Source of the DNA: Acidimicrobiales bacterium | Lineage (GTDB): Bacteria > Actinomycetota > Acidimicrobiia > Acidimicrobiales > Aldehydirespiratoraceae | Reading direction: 5' to 3' | NCBI GenBank assembly: GCA_029263195.1 | Contig: JAJCXX010000061.1 | Location: forward strand, 18,742 to 82,741 | DNA length: 64,000 nucleotides | In this document: one piece after another, positions 35,475 through 45,260 of the stretch | Position numbering within the stretch: the stretch's first letter is position 1 | Layout: every line of letters starts with the position of its first letter | The notes under the pieces: model-generated | What the model saw: only the letters and a program-made list of their open reading frames with translations | Database searches by the model: none | What the model was told of the DNA's origin: nothing | Position numbers and translations under genes: made by a program

Positions 35475-36449
35475 TCAAATTGCGTGCGGCGTGTCGACGA
35501 TGACATCGACCAGGCCGTATTCGAGGGCTTCTTCAGCCGCGATGACCGTGTCGCGCAACAGCAACTCGAGTGTTCGGGGGGCTCCGATACGTCGCGGGAT
35601 ACTCACGGTTCCGCCGGCGCCGGGCATCAGCCCCATCGACGTCTCGGGCATCCGAAATGACGCCTTTGGCGTGGCGACGATTCGGTGCGCGAACGCGGCC
35701 AATTCAACTCCAGCTCCGATACACGGCCCGTCGATGACCGCCGTCAGCCGGCTTGCCAAGCCGGCGGTCCACGGGGCGATGTTTGCCGTGCCTCGGATCA
35801 GGTTCGAGGTGGCGGGATCGTCGGCGGTGCCGAACTCCGCCGGGTCGCCACCTCCGCAGAAGCAGGTGCCTTCGCCGAGAAGTCGAACCGGTCGGTCGTC
35901 GGCTGTGGCGGTTTTGAACGCGTCGACGAGTTGGTCGCGCAGTTCGACATCGATCAGGTTCCGGAGCTTGGGTCTGGTCATCACGATGTCGATCCGGTCG
36001 GGGTGATCATCCATTCTCACGCGTGGCGACGGGTCCTCGGGTCGGACCCGTCGGCCTCTAGCCGCCAGCCAACGAGCGTGTTCGGGGCCACCTTGGAGTG
36101 CCGAGTAGGCGAGCGACTCGACCACGAGGCCGTCGGCGGTGCCGAGTCTCGGCGTGAGTCGCAACACTTGAGCGAGTGTGACAGCAGCGAGCGGATTGTT
36201 CTCGATCGATTCGACGACCGGCTCGGGGTCGTCGGTGTGAAGGTCCCAGCCGTGATCCGCCCCAGTGTCTCCGGTGGCGAGGGCGATGACCGGCAGAGCC
36301 GTGAGGGCCCGAGCCACGTCGGTCAGGTCTGATCCGTCTCCCTGCACCACCACCACCGGCACCCCCACCGCCGCTCCCACCGAGCGGTGGAGGTCGGGGG
36401 ACTCGACAAGGAGTCGGGCCTTGCCGGCGGAGAGTCGGAGCACCGCCAT
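35475..36449 (-). CDS. Enoyl-CoA hydratase/isomerase family protein
   Basis: 324 residues. The crotonase fold occupies the C-terminal two-thirds: CGGGDPAEFG (oxyanion loop), IDGPCIGAGVELA and FRMPETSMGLMPGAGGT. The N-terminal about 110 residues (VVVVQGDGSDLTDVARAL) look like a second, degenerate crotonase-type segment. It starts two bases after the acyl-CoA synthetase stop, so the two are co-transcribed. Confidence 0.8.
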   Translation of the reverse strand: MAVLRLSAGKARLLVESPDLHRSVGAAVGVPVVVVQGDGSDLTDVARALTALPVIALATGDTGADHGWDLHTDDPEPVVESIENNPLAAVTLAQVLRLTPRLGTADGLVVESLAYSALQGGPEHARWLAARGRRVRPEDPSPRVRMDDHPDRIDIVMTRPKLRNLIDVELRDQLVDAFKTATADDRPVRLLGEGTCFCGGGDPAEFGTADDPATSNLIRGTANIAPWTAGLASRLTAVIDGPCIGAGVELAAFAHRIVATPKASFRMPETSMGLMPGAGGTVSIPRRIGAPRTLELLLRDTVIAAEEALEYGLVDVIVDTPHAI

Positions 36450-36451
36450 GG

Positions 36452-37978
36452 TCAGTAGGTGTGATCGCCGAGTGACGAGAATCGGACGCGCAAAACGCGG
36501 CGCAGGACTTTCCCGGTCTCGTTGTAGGGAAGCTCGTCGACCACCACGATGTGTTCGGGCACGCGACTGGATCTCATTCGCTCCTTCACGAACTCCTGAA
36601 GCTCGGCGGCAGGTGGAGCTTCGGCGATCGGCACGATCACAGCCAGGATGCTCTCGCCCCAATCGCTCGACGGTATTCCGATCACTGCTACATCGTGAAT
36701 ACCGGGATGCGTCAGCAGCACGTCTTCGATCTCGCCGGGCGACATGTTCTCTGCGCCCCTGATGATGATGTCGTCGTTTCGGCCCTGGACGAACAGATAG
36801 CCCCCGTGGTCGATGAAGCCGCTGTCGTGGGTGGGGAACCAACCGTCGTTGTCGAGCGACGATCCCGTCTCGAGGTATTCACCGGCGACTTGAGCTCCTC
36901 TGACGTGGATCTCCCCGGCTCGACCGGCGGAAAGAACTTGTCCGGTGTCGTCGCGAATCGAGACCTCGATGCTGGGTAGGGGCACTCCGACCGACATGAG
37001 ACGGCCTTTCTCGGCCGGATCGTCGCTGTAGTGGGCGAGTCGGTGCTCGTCGGGCCCCAGAAGAGCAACGGTGGAGCTTGTCTCGGTGAGGCCGTAGGCG
37101 TTCACGAAGGCGGTGATCGGAAACAGATCGAGAGCTCGGCTGATGACCGGAAGAGGCATTCTTCCGCCGCCATACGACATCACACGGAGCCCAAGGATCG
37201 GATCGCCGCCTCGTTGGTCGAGCGCTTCTACGATTCGAGCCATCATGGTCGGCACGACCATGGCGTGGGTGATGCCCTCCCGTTCGACGGTGTCGATCCA
37301 GTCGTCGGCGTCGAAGCGCGGGAGTTGCACGATTCGACGCCCGGCGTAGACCGACGACAGGATCGCCGACACCCCGGCGATGTGGTACGTCGGGACGCTG
37401 ATGAGGGTTGCTTCGTCCTCGCCGGCTCCATCGAATTCCACGGAACCGAACACGTACGACTGCAGATGACGGTGTCGAAGCACTGCCGATTTCGGTGCGC
37501 CTGTTGTCCCGCTGGTGAACAACATCACCGCTATGTCGTCGGGGTCGCCGGAGTCGTCCGGGGGATTGGCGGGTGAGTCGAATCCGAGCAGTTCGGCATC
37601 GGGCTCGACCAGCGTGCAGGACTCAACCGGATCGATTCCGTCGACCAAACAGAGTCGTGTTGTTTCGGCTTGGCCGGTGATGGCGACCGCCGGTGCGGCG
37701 CGGGCCGCCAAGCTTCGAAGCTCGTTGTCGGGAAGCCGGTAGTTGAGCGGCACATAGGGAAGGCCGGCTGCCGCGGCACCGAAGATGGCAATCGGCACCG
37801 CCTCGCTCGATTCGTCGCACAACACGACACGCTCAGCGTTTCTGGATCGAAACAGGATGGCTGCGGCCATCGACTTCCTGAGGAGCTCTTCGTAGCTGAT
37901 TCCGGAGTCGGCTGAACCAATGGCAGTGCGCTGGGGGTTGGCGCCGGCCGCCATCTCGAGCAGCAGCATCAAAGTCAT
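36452..37978 (-). CDS. AMP-forming acyl-CoA synthetase
   Basis: 508 residues. P-loop LFTSGTTGAPKSAV, A5 region AYGLTETSSTV, hinge THDSGFIDHGGYLFVQGR and C-terminal YNETGKVLRR with the catalytic Lys. It begins 14 bases after the small protein at 37993-38298 and is followed by the enoyl-CoA hydratase, forming a three-gene operon. Confidence 0.88.
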   Translation of the reverse strand: MTLMLLLEMAAGANPQRTAIGSADSGISYEELLRKSMAAAILFRSRNAERVVLCDESSEAVPIAIFGAAAAGLPYVPLNYRLPDNELRSLAARAAPAVAITGQAETTRLCLVDGIDPVESCTLVEPDAELLGFDSPANPPDDSGDPDDIAVMLFTSGTTGAPKSAVLRHRHLQSYVFGSVEFDGAGEDEATLISVPTYHIAGVSAILSSVYAGRRIVQLPRFDADDWIDTVEREGITHAMVVPTMMARIVEALDQRGGDPILGLRVMSYGGGRMPLPVISRALDLFPITAFVNAYGLTETSSTVALLGPDEHRLAHYSDDPAEKGRLMSVGVPLPSIEVSIRDDTGQVLSAGRAGEIHVRGAQVAGEYLETGSSLDNDGWFPTHDSGFIDHGGYLFVQGRNDDIIIRGAENMSPGEIEDVLLTHPGIHDVAVIGIPSSDWGESILAVIVPIAEAPPAAELQEFVKERMRSSRVPEHIVVVDELPYNETGKVLRRVLRVRFSSLGDHTY

Positions 37979-37992
37979 GATGGGTTCGGCGT

Positions 37993-38298
37993 TCAGTCCG
38001 ACGCCGGGAGCGTCTTGGCTTGGGCAACGTCGAGGGTCGAGTCGCCGACGGTGATGGACCCGGAACCCGCCTTGGTGCAGAGCAATTCGATGGAACCTGA
38101 TTCGTCGGTGTATCGCTTACCGAGCAGCGTTCCGCCGGAAGCGTCGTCGGAATGGACCCCGTCGATCGCCGGCGACCCGGCCCCGACCATCGGTGACCCG
38201 CCGCAGCGGAGGTCGGCCGGTCCGGCGCCCTTGACCACGATGACCTGCGTGGAACACACGGCGCTCTGGAACTTCGCTCCGGGCTTTAGTTCGACCAT
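37993..38298 (-). CDS. Small conserved-looking protein in acyl-CoA synthetase operon
   Basis: 101 residues from ATG 38298 (MVELKPGAKF). Features: CSTQVIVVKG, a DLRCGGSPM motif with a second Cys, and a third Cys in ELLCTKAGSGS. I recall similar short proteins next to actinobacterial acyl-CoA synthetases but know no function. The paired Cys motifs could bind metal; that is a guess. No membrane segment. Confidence 0.6.
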   Translation of the reverse strand: MVELKPGAKFQSAVCSTQVIVVKGAGPADLRCGGSPMVGAGSPAIDGVHSDDASGGTLLGKRYTDESGSIELLCTKAGSGSITVGDSTLDVAQAKTLPASD

Positions 38299-38414
38299 TG
38301 TTGTGACCCCCGTGGCTCGTAGCGGCGAGTTGATGCTCCGATGCGACATCTTGGCGCGTCGGACGGTTCGTGCCAAAGCGTGTCGGCTCGCCGATGGCCG
38401 CTACGGTCGGCGAT

Positions 38415-39677
38415 GTGACCCCAGGCCACGATGAAGTTGATTCCGGCGAGTTCGAATGGGCCGCCTCCGGAGCGATGGCGCTCACCGGTGATGCCTCCGG
38501 TCCCCCTCGACTCGAACCGTTTCCGGTGGCTGTCGCCATGACTCGCTGGGCGAGCGATCTGGCCGACGCATCCTCGAGTTGGGGAGAGAGAGTCGCGGTT
38601 GACGGGCCCGCTCTGTTGGGGGAGCGGGCGGCCATCGGTGGCTTGGGTCGCAATGGATCGGTGTCGGTTGGTGGCTCGGCACGATTCGTGCGAGCTAGCG
38701 ACGGGTGGGTGGTGCTCAACCTGCCTCGACCGGACGACGTGGCCTCGCTACCGGCGCTGGTCGAGGCCGATGTCGAGCCTTCGGAATGGGGTGCGATCGA
38801 GCGATTGCTCGGCTCGACGCCCGCGGATGAGATAGTCGAGAGGGGAGCGCTGCTGGGTCTGGCCGTGGCCCATACCGGCGAGACGGTCGGAGGTCCACCG
38901 GCCACCGAGTTCGCGGTTGGCGGGAGCAGGACGGTGGTGAGGCGCCCGCTGGTTGTAGATCTCTCGGGTCTCTGGGCTGGACCGCTGTTGACTTCGCTGC
39001 TTCTCGAAGCCGGTGCTCGGGTGGTGAAGATCGAGTCGCGGGTTCGTCCGGATGGGGCTCGCCGGGGGCCGCGGGAGTTCTTCGATCTTCTCAATGCGGG
39101 AAAGGAGTGTGTCTCGGTGGATCTGACCCGACGAGGCGACATCGCGTTTCTCGACCGGTTGATGAGATCGGCCGATCTGGTGGTCGAGTCCTCCCGGCCG
39201 CGTGCGATGTCGAATCTGGGCATTGACACGGCGGCGGTGGTCGACTCGGGGGTCAATTGGCTGTCGATCACCGGTCATGGCCGCGATGGCTCAGAGGGGA
39301 TGCGTGTCGGATTCGGCGACGACACAGCCGTGGCCGGAGGACTCTGGGTCGGTGGCGACGAGCCACTATTCGTGGCTGACGCCGCCGCTGATCCGATGAC
39401 CGGACTGTGTGGCGCGGCCACGGCGGCGGCGATGCTCTCGCTCCCGTCGGCGGTTGGGGTCGATCTCGCCCTCTCGCGCTCGGCCGCGGCGGCCGTGCCG
39501 TTGTCGTCGAGGCGATTGGGCTCGAGTAGAGCGAACGCGGCCCTCGACCGAGACGGTTGGGTCGTCGAGGCTTCGGGGGAGCGAGTGATGGTCGCTCCGC
39601 CTCGATCTCGCCCTCTGACCGGGAGTGCTTGTGACCTTGGTCACGACGACGATGTGGTCCGGTCGACGCTCAACTGA
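38415..39677 (+). CDS. CaiB/BaiF-type CoA-transferase with apparently permuted order
   Basis: 420 residues. The family's normal N-terminal core, VVDLSGLWAGPLLTSLL and ARVVKIESRVRPDGARRG, appears only after about 170 residues. The preceding region (FVRASDGWVVLNLPRPDD, then a helical stretch) resembles the usual C-terminal part. It transfers CoA between carboxylates. GTG 38415 is chosen because TACGGT (38402-38407) lies seven bases upstream; ATG 38394 is the alternative. Catalytic Asp not assigned with certainty. Confidence 0.7.
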   Translation: MTPGHDEVDSGEFEWAASGAMALTGDASGPPRLEPFPVAVAMTRWASDLADASSSWGERVAVDGPALLGERAAIGGLGRNGSVSVGGSARFVRASDGWVVLNLPRPDDVASLPALVEADVEPSEWGAIERLLGSTPADEIVERGALLGLAVAHTGETVGGPPATEFAVGGSRTVVRRPLVVDLSGLWAGPLLTSLLLEAGARVVKIESRVRPDGARRGPREFFDLLNAGKECVSVDLTRRGDIAFLDRLMRSADLVVESSRPRAMSNLGIDTAAVVDSGVNWLSITGHGRDGSEGMRVGFGDDTAVAGGLWVGGDEPLFVADAAADPMTGLCGAATAAAMLSLPSAVGVDLALSRSAAAAVPLSSRRLGSSRANAALDRDGWVVEASGERVMVAPPRSRPLTGSACDLGHDDDVVRSTLN

Positions 39678-39811
39678 GCGCGAACAGTGGTCACAACAAC
39701 CACACAACGTGGCTTTCGTTGCCGTCTGCTGGAATGTACAGTCGTGGCGAAGGGCGATTCCGAATTGGTTCAGAAGTGCGATGCAAAGCGTTGCCGGAGT
39801 GGAGTGAAGCA

Positions 39812-40141
39812 ATGGCCATACCAGCAGTCATCACGATCCGTCGAACCTTCGACGACCAGCGTTGGTCGCTGTATCTCGGCCTCGTGGTTCTCAACGTCAT
39901 CGATGTGATCACAACCTTCTTGATCATCGGCCGGGGCGGGGTCGAGGGAAACCCGTTCGTGAAGCCGCTGATCGACGGCGCCTGGCAGGTGTCTCTGCTC
40001 AAGGCGGCCGTGTTGATCATCATTGGCTTGCTCCTGATGAGATGTGAGCAGTCGCGCATCTCGAATATTGCGCTCACGGGAGCCACTGGCTGGTATCTCG
40101 CCGTGGTGGTCTGGAACCTTCTGGTGCTCGCTGTCATCTAG
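39812..40141 (+). CDS. Small membrane protein (DUF5658-like)
   Basis: 109 residues with three hydrophobic segments. VVLNVIDVITTFLII followed by GGVEGNPFVKPL is the pattern of small DUF5658-like membrane proteins (N-x-x-D-x-x-T-T, then E-x-N-P). Function unknown. ATG at 39812 with GGAG about nine bases upstream. Confidence 0.6.
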   Translation: MAIPAVITIRRTFDDQRWSLYLGLVVLNVIDVITTFLIIGRGGVEGNPFVKPLIDGAWQVSLLKAAVLIIIGLLLMRCEQSRISNIALTGATGWYLAVVVWNLLVLAVI

Positions 40142-40194
40142 CGGTTGATCCGCCGCAGGGATAATGTCCGCGGCAGACCACGTTGGGGGCAAAC

Positions 40195-41268
40195 ATGAAG
40201 GGCATCATCTGGGACGGCGAGGATCTGTCTGTCGTCGAGGATCTCGAAGTCAAGGAAGTCGGTCCGGGTGAGGTGCGGGTACGGATCGTCAACAGCGGGG
40301 TGTGCCACAGCGACGTGGCAGTGGTCGAGGGGACCATTCCGTTCATGACGCCGGCAGTGCTCGGACACGAGGGTGCGGGAATCGTCGAGGAGATCGGGCC
40401 AGGCGTCTCTCAGGTCGCGCTGGGCGACCACGTGGTGATATCCACATTGGGCAACTGCGGACATTGCCGCTTCTGTGACTCCGGCAAGCCCACCATGTGC
40501 CGCCGTTCATTCGGTCACTATCCCAAGCCGTTTACCTACCAGGGTGAGGAGCACTACGCGTTCGCCAACGTCTCGTCGTTCGCTCAGTTCACGGTGGTGA
40601 AGGCCCAGCAGGCAGTGCCGATTCCCGAAGAGGTGCCGTTCCCTTCGGCGTCGCTGATCGGATGTGGCGTGCTCACCGGTGCCGGAGCGGTGCTGAACCG
40701 GGCCAAGGTGGAAGTCGGAGCTTCGGTGGTCGTGATCGGGGTCGGAGGTATCGGCCTCAACTCGATACAGGCCGCGGCGATGGTTGGCGCCCACCCGATA
40801 ATTGCGGTCGACACCAACCCGGCGAAGGAGGAGATCGCGAGGCTGTTCGGGGCCACCCACTTCCTCAACCCGGCCGAGGTCGACGACACGGTCGCGGCGG
40901 TGAAGGACCTCACCGGGGGAGGCGCGGCCTACGTGTTCGAGTGTGTGGGAGCCAAGCAGCTCATGGAGCAGGCCATAGCGATGCTCCAGTGGGACGGCAC
41001 GTTCGTGATCCTGGGCGTCACCCCGTTTGGCACCAAGATCGAGTTCACCCCGGAATCGCTCTACAACGACAAGACGATCATGGGCTGTCGCTACGGATCG
41101 AGTCGGCCTCAACAAGACATTCGGCTCTACGCCGAGTTGTACCTGGCTGGGAAGTTCAAGCTCGACGAGTTGGTCACCAGGGTCTATCCGATGGACGACG
41201 TCCATGGTCTCCTTCACGACATGCACGAGGGCCGACTGGCCCGCGGCGTCCTCGACATCACCCCCTGA
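40195..41268 (+). CDS. Zinc-dependent alcohol dehydrogenase (MDR family)
   Basis: 357 residues. Catalytic zinc site GVCHSDVAVVEG and GHEGAGIVEEIG; structural zinc cysteines in CGHCRFCDSGKPTMC; NAD-binding VVIGVGGIGLNSIQAA. The insertion pattern is that of class III-like/long-chain enzymes. ATG at 40195; TAATGT about 30 bases upstream is a possible -10. Seven bases before the carboxyltransferase, so co-transcribed. Confidence 0.9.
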   Translation: MKGIIWDGEDLSVVEDLEVKEVGPGEVRVRIVNSGVCHSDVAVVEGTIPFMTPAVLGHEGAGIVEEIGPGVSQVALGDHVVISTLGNCGHCRFCDSGKPTMCRRSFGHYPKPFTYQGEEHYAFANVSSFAQFTVVKAQQAVPIPEEVPFPSASLIGCGVLTGAGAVLNRAKVEVGASVVVIGVGGIGLNSIQAAAMVGAHPIIAVDTNPAKEEIARLFGATHFLNPAEVDDTVAAVKDLTGGGAAYVFECVGAKQLMEQAIAMLQWDGTFVILGVTPFGTKIEFTPESLYNDKTIMGCRYGSSRPQQDIRLYAELYLAGKFKLDELVTRVYPMDDVHGLLHDMHEGRLARGVLDITP

Positions 41269-41275
41269 CCTGCCA

Positions 41276-42781
41276 ATGGCCACCGGCGACAACCCATGGG
41301 ACGGTGCTCTCACCGATCTTGATCAGCGGCTCGATGCGGCCCGCTCGATGGGTGGTACCGACCGCCTCGCTCGCCACAACACCAAGGGGCGCCTCGACGC
41401 CCGCGCCAGAGTGGCGGCACTACTCGACCCTGACTCCTTCACCGAGATAGGCACTCTTGCCGGAACCGAAGCGGTGCCCGCCGACGCGCTGGTGGCAGGG
41501 GTCGGGACAATCGAAGGGCGGCCGGTGTCGGTGGGTGCCGAGGACTTCACTTCGGCCGGCGGTTCGATCGGCCCGGCCGCGAGCCGCAAACGGTGGCGCC
41601 TCGCCGACATCGCCCGCCGGGAACGAATTCCTTTGGTGATGCTGCTTGAGGGAGCGGGACATCGCCCGGCGTTGCCCGGTGATCCGGGCGGCGGTGGCCC
41701 CGGTGATCTCCAGGAACAGGCGGGCCTGTCGGGTCTGGTGCCGATGGTGTGCGGGGTCATGGGTCCATCGGCCGGGCACGGCGCGATCACGGCACCGTTG
41801 TGCGACTTCGCTCTGATGACGCCAGATGCCGCCATCTTCACGGCCGGTCCTCCCGTGGTCGAGGCTGCGATCGGCGAGAAGATCTCGAAGGCTGATCTGG
41901 GTGGGCCCGGAGTGGCCGTGGGCAGTGGGTTGATCCACAACCTCGCCACCGACGACCTGTCGCTTCTGGCGGATGTGCGCACCTACCTGTCGTTCTTCGG
42001 ATCGTCGGCATGGGAAGCTCCGCCCCGGAGCGAGACCGACGACATGGGGTCGAGACGGATCGAGGATCTCGTCGATCTGGTTCCCCGCGACGGTGCGGCC
42101 GCCTACGACGTGCGTTCCGTGGTCAGCCGGGTCGTCGATGGCGGGTCGTTCTTCAGGGTGCAGCCCGACTACGGCTCATCGATCGTGTGCGCGCTGGCCC
42201 GGATCGGGGGAAACCCGGTGGGAGTGATCGCCAACCAGCCGATGGTGCTGGCCGGCTCGATCAACGTCGAGGCCGCCGACAAGGCCGCCCACTTCATCCA
42301 GGTTTGCGACCGCTTCCACCTGCCCTTGGTCTTCCTGGCCGACACGCCTGGTGTGCTGGCCGGTTCGGAGGCGGAGAGGGCCGGAATCTTGCGAGCCGGG
42401 GCCCGCATGTTCGCGGCCCAGAGCCGAGCAACCACGGTGAAGATTCATGTCACGCTTCGTAAGGCGTTTGGGTTCGGAAGCTCCGCCATGGCCATGAATC
42501 CCTACGACGGCCAGTCGCTGAGCTTCGCTTTCCCGGGAGCCACCTTGGGTGCCATGGGGGCTCGAGGCGCGGCCAATGCGGTCGGTGCCGATGGCGACAC
42601 AGCAACGAACCTGGGACGGGCCGAAAGCGAGAGCGCCTACCGGTCGGCGTCGAAGCTGAGCTACGACGAGATCATCGACCCCGCGGAGCTCCGCAACGTG
42701 GTTCTGGCCGCGCTCACACTCTCGGAGTCGCGCCGAACAGCAGCCGTCGAGCCGGTGATGCTCCCTGGGATCAACCCCTGA
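41276..42781 (+). CDS. Acyl-CoA carboxylase carboxyltransferase subunit
   Basis: 501 residues with two crotonase-like carboxyltransferase domains: GRLDARARVAALLDPDSF at the N-terminus, VMGPSAGHGAI and, in the C-domain, LVFLADTPGVLAGSEAE and SSAMAMNPYDGQ. Moves CO2 from carboxybiotin to an acyl-CoA; acetyl-, propionyl- or methylcrotonyl-CoA cannot be told apart here. No biotin carboxylase gene in the window. Confidence 0.88.
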   Translation: MATGDNPWDGALTDLDQRLDAARSMGGTDRLARHNTKGRLDARARVAALLDPDSFTEIGTLAGTEAVPADALVAGVGTIEGRPVSVGAEDFTSAGGSIGPAASRKRWRLADIARRERIPLVMLLEGAGHRPALPGDPGGGGPGDLQEQAGLSGLVPMVCGVMGPSAGHGAITAPLCDFALMTPDAAIFTAGPPVVEAAIGEKISKADLGGPGVAVGSGLIHNLATDDLSLLADVRTYLSFFGSSAWEAPPRSETDDMGSRRIEDLVDLVPRDGAAAYDVRSVVSRVVDGGSFFRVQPDYGSSIVCALARIGGNPVGVIANQPMVLAGSINVEAADKAAHFIQVCDRFHLPLVFLADTPGVLAGSEAERAGILRAGARMFAAQSRATTVKIHVTLRKAFGFGSSAMAMNPYDGQSLSFAFPGATLGAMGARGAANAVGADGDTATNLGRAESESAYRSASKLSYDEIIDPAELRNVVLAALTLSESRRTAAVEPVMLPGINP

Positions 42782-42790
42782 TTGTCCGAG

Positions 42791-43912
42791 TCAGGCGATG
42801 TGTTCGATCACGTGATCGATGCATGCGGTGAGAGCCAGGACATCGTCGGGGTCGACCGCGGGGAACATGCCGATTCGTAGCTGGTTGCGGCCCAGCTTTC
42901 GGTAACCGCCGATGTCGAGGATTCCGTTGGAGCGAAGCACTTCAGTGATGACATCGGCGTCGACGGAGTTGTCGAAATCGATCGTGCCGACCACTCGGCT
43001 GCGCTGTGAGTCCAATTGGACGTAGGGGGAAGCGACCGGACTCTGCTCGGCCCAGCCATAGAGATGATCGGCCGACTGGGCGCTCCGAGCCGCGGCCCAC
43101 GGGAGTCCGCCGTTGTCGTTGATCCAGCTGACGGTCTGACCGGTGAGAAAGATCGTGCTGAGGGCCGGCGTGTTGTAGGTCTGGTCCTTGCGGGAATTGT
43201 CGAGGGCGAGCTTGAGGTCGAGCGAAGCCGGCCGCCACCTTCCGGAAGCGTGGATTCTTTCGATCCGTTCGACCGCGGCCGGCGACACCATTGCCAACCA
43301 GAGACCGCCGTCGGACGCCAGAGCCTTCTGCGGCGAGAAGTAGTAGACGTCGGTGGCCAGAGGATCGAAGTGCAGACCCCCGGCTCCCGAGGTGGCGTCG
43401 ACGAGGGTGATCGCGTCGGCGTCGTCGGGGCGGGCCGGATCGATCATCACGCCGGTGGATGTCTCGTTGTGGGGATAGCAGTAGGCGTCGACGCCGTCGA
43501 CGGCGACCAGTTCGGGGTGGGTGCCGGGCTCGGATTCGGCGACGGAAGGCTCGTCGAGATGGGGCGCCCCGGCGGCGGCCTTCACGAACTTGCCGCCGAA
43601 TTCGCCGAAGGACAGATGATGCGAGCGCTGCTCGATCAGTCCGAAAGTTGCACAGTCCCAGAATCCGGTGGCTCCACCGTTGCCGAGAATGATCTCGTAG
43701 CCGTCGGGTGCCGCAAACAGCTCCGAGAGTCCGTTGCGGAGCTCGGCGACCACGAATTGCACGGTGACCTGACGGTGTGAGGTGCCCATGTAGTCGACAG
43801 CGTGGTCGGCCAGCGCTCGGACCGATTCGGGGCGGACCTTGGAGGGCCCGCTGCCGAAACGGCCGTCGGCGGGAAGCATGTGGGATGGAATGGCGATGTC
43901 TGGAGTGCTCAC
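42791..43912 (-). CDS. serC: Phosphoserine aminotransferase
   Basis: 373 residues. FGSGPSKVRPESV at the N-terminus, PLP-binding Lys in YYFSPQKALASDGG, and DATSGAGG are those of the actinobacterial SerC branch. Makes phosphoserine from 3-phosphohydroxypyruvate and works with SerA at 47.2 kb. GTG at 43912 (VSTPDIAIP) preferred to an upstream ATG. Confidence 0.92.
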   Translation of the reverse strand: MSTPDIAIPSHMLPADGRFGSGPSKVRPESVRALADHAVDYMGTSHRQVTVQFVVAELRNGLSELFAAPDGYEIILGNGGATGFWDCATFGLIEQRSHHLSFGEFGGKFVKAAAGAPHLDEPSVAESEPGTHPELVAVDGVDAYCYPHNETSTGVMIDPARPDDADAITLVDATSGAGGLHFDPLATDVYYFSPQKALASDGGLWLAMVSPAAVERIERIHASGRWRPASLDLKLALDNSRKDQTYNTPALSTIFLTGQTVSWINDNGGLPWAAARSAQSADHLYGWAEQSPVASPYVQLDSQRSRVVGTIDFDNSVDADVITEVLRSNGILDIGGYRKLGRNQLRIGMFPAVDPDDVLALTACIDHVIEHIA

Positions 43913-44057
43913 CTGACCACTCTCGCATCTCCCGGGCCGGTTCGGCGCGCTTTTCATGGCGAAATCTCGGGGTACTCACGTGTCGGGGTTGGCTACGCTT
44001 CTCACGTCGCCCCTAGAAGGCGCCCGTACATCTCAACTCTGTGGAATCGAGCCTGCA

Positions 44058-45260
44058 ATGAGCACTGACCGAATCTCACGAAGGGTCGGGGCAATCGCCC
44101 CGTCCGCCACGCTCGCGGTCACGGTGAGGGCCAAGGCGATGAGGGCGGCAGGCGACAACGTCATCGGCTTCGGGGCCGGCGAACCCGACTTCCCGACTCC
44201 AGCCCATGTGGTTGAGGCGGCGGTGGAGGCGTGTCGCGACCCGAGCAACCACAAGTACTCGGCGGTCGGTGGCCTACCGCTGCTGAAGGAGGCCATAGTC
44301 GCCAAGACTCGGCGCGATAGTGGGCTCGAGATCGATCCGGCCAACCTGATCGTCACCAATGGCGGAAAGCATGCGGTCTACAACTGCCTGGAGGCGCTGC
44401 TCAACCCGGGCGACGAAGTTCTTCTTCCGGCTCCCTACTGGACCACCTACCCCGAACCGGTCGCGTTGGCTGGAGCCACCAGCGTGGTTCTGCCAACTGA
44501 TTCCGCGTCGGGTTTCCGGGTCACGGTTGATCAGCTCGAGGCGGCCCGAACCCCCAACACCAAAGCGCTCATCTTCGTTTCGCCCTCGAATCCGACCGGA
44601 GCGGTGTATCCGCGCTACGAGATTGAAGCGATCGGCCGTTGGGCGGTCGAGCACGGGGTGTGGATTATCACCGACGAGATCTACGAACATCTCGTCTACG
44701 GCGAAGCGACCCATCATTCGATAGCGGTGCTCGTGCCCGAATTGGCCGACAGGTGCGTGGTTCTCAACGGCGTGGCCAAGACCTACGCCATGACCGGCTG
44801 GAGGGTGGGGTGGATGGCCGGCCCGACCGATCTGATCAAGGCAGCCGGAAACCTGCAGTCCCACTCCACCAGCAACGTCAACAACGTTGCCCAGGTGGCC
44901 GCGGCTGCTGCTCTCAACGGCCCTCTCGACGCGGTGGTGCAGATGCGGGAGGCGTTCGACCGGCGCCGCCAGACCATGCATCGCATGCTCAACGAGATCG
45001 ATGGAGTTGTCTGTCCGGAGACGCAGGGTGCGTTCTATGCGTTCCCGTCGTTCGAGGCACTTCTGGGTCGTGAGATCGCTGGCCGCACCATCGCCACCAC
45101 GATCGACTTGGCCACCGTGATACTCGAGAAGGCCAAGGTGGCCATCGTGCCGGGCGAGGCCTTCGGCTCCCCGGGGTATGCCCGCCTGTCGTTTGCTCTG
45201 GGCGACGACGATCTGGCCGACGGCGTCGGCCGCATGGCCGATCTTCTCGGCCGTTCGTGA
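44058..45260 (+). CDS. Pyridoxal-phosphate aminotransferase (aspartate aminotransferase-like)
   Basis: 400 residues, class [21 protein letters not shown] at the N-terminus, [15 protein letters not shown] Lys in [15 protein letters not shown], and the terminal [12 protein letters not shown] give the AspC subgroup Ib. It probably interconverts aspartate and oxaloacetate. Its stop overlaps the S9 peptidase start (GTGA). Confidence 0.9.
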   Translation: MSTDRISRRVGAIAPSATLAVTVRAKAMRAAGDNVIGFGAGEPDFPTPAHVVEAAVEACRDPSNHKYSAVGGLPLLKEAIVAKTRRDSGLEIDPANLIVTNGGKHAVYNCLEALLNPGDEVLLPAPYWTTYPEPVALAGATSVVLPTDSASGFRVTVDQLEAARTPNTKALIFVSPSNPTGAVYPRYEIEAIGRWAVEHGVWIITDEIYEHLVYGEATHHSIAVLVPELADRCVVLNGVAKTYAMTGWRVGWMAGPTDLIKAAGNLQSHSTSNVNNVAQVAAAAALNGPLDAVVQMREAFDRRRQTMHRMLNEIDGVVCPETQGAFYAFPSFEALLGREIAGRTIATTIDLATVILEKAKVAIVPGEAFGSPGYARLSFALGDDDLADGVGRMADLLGRS

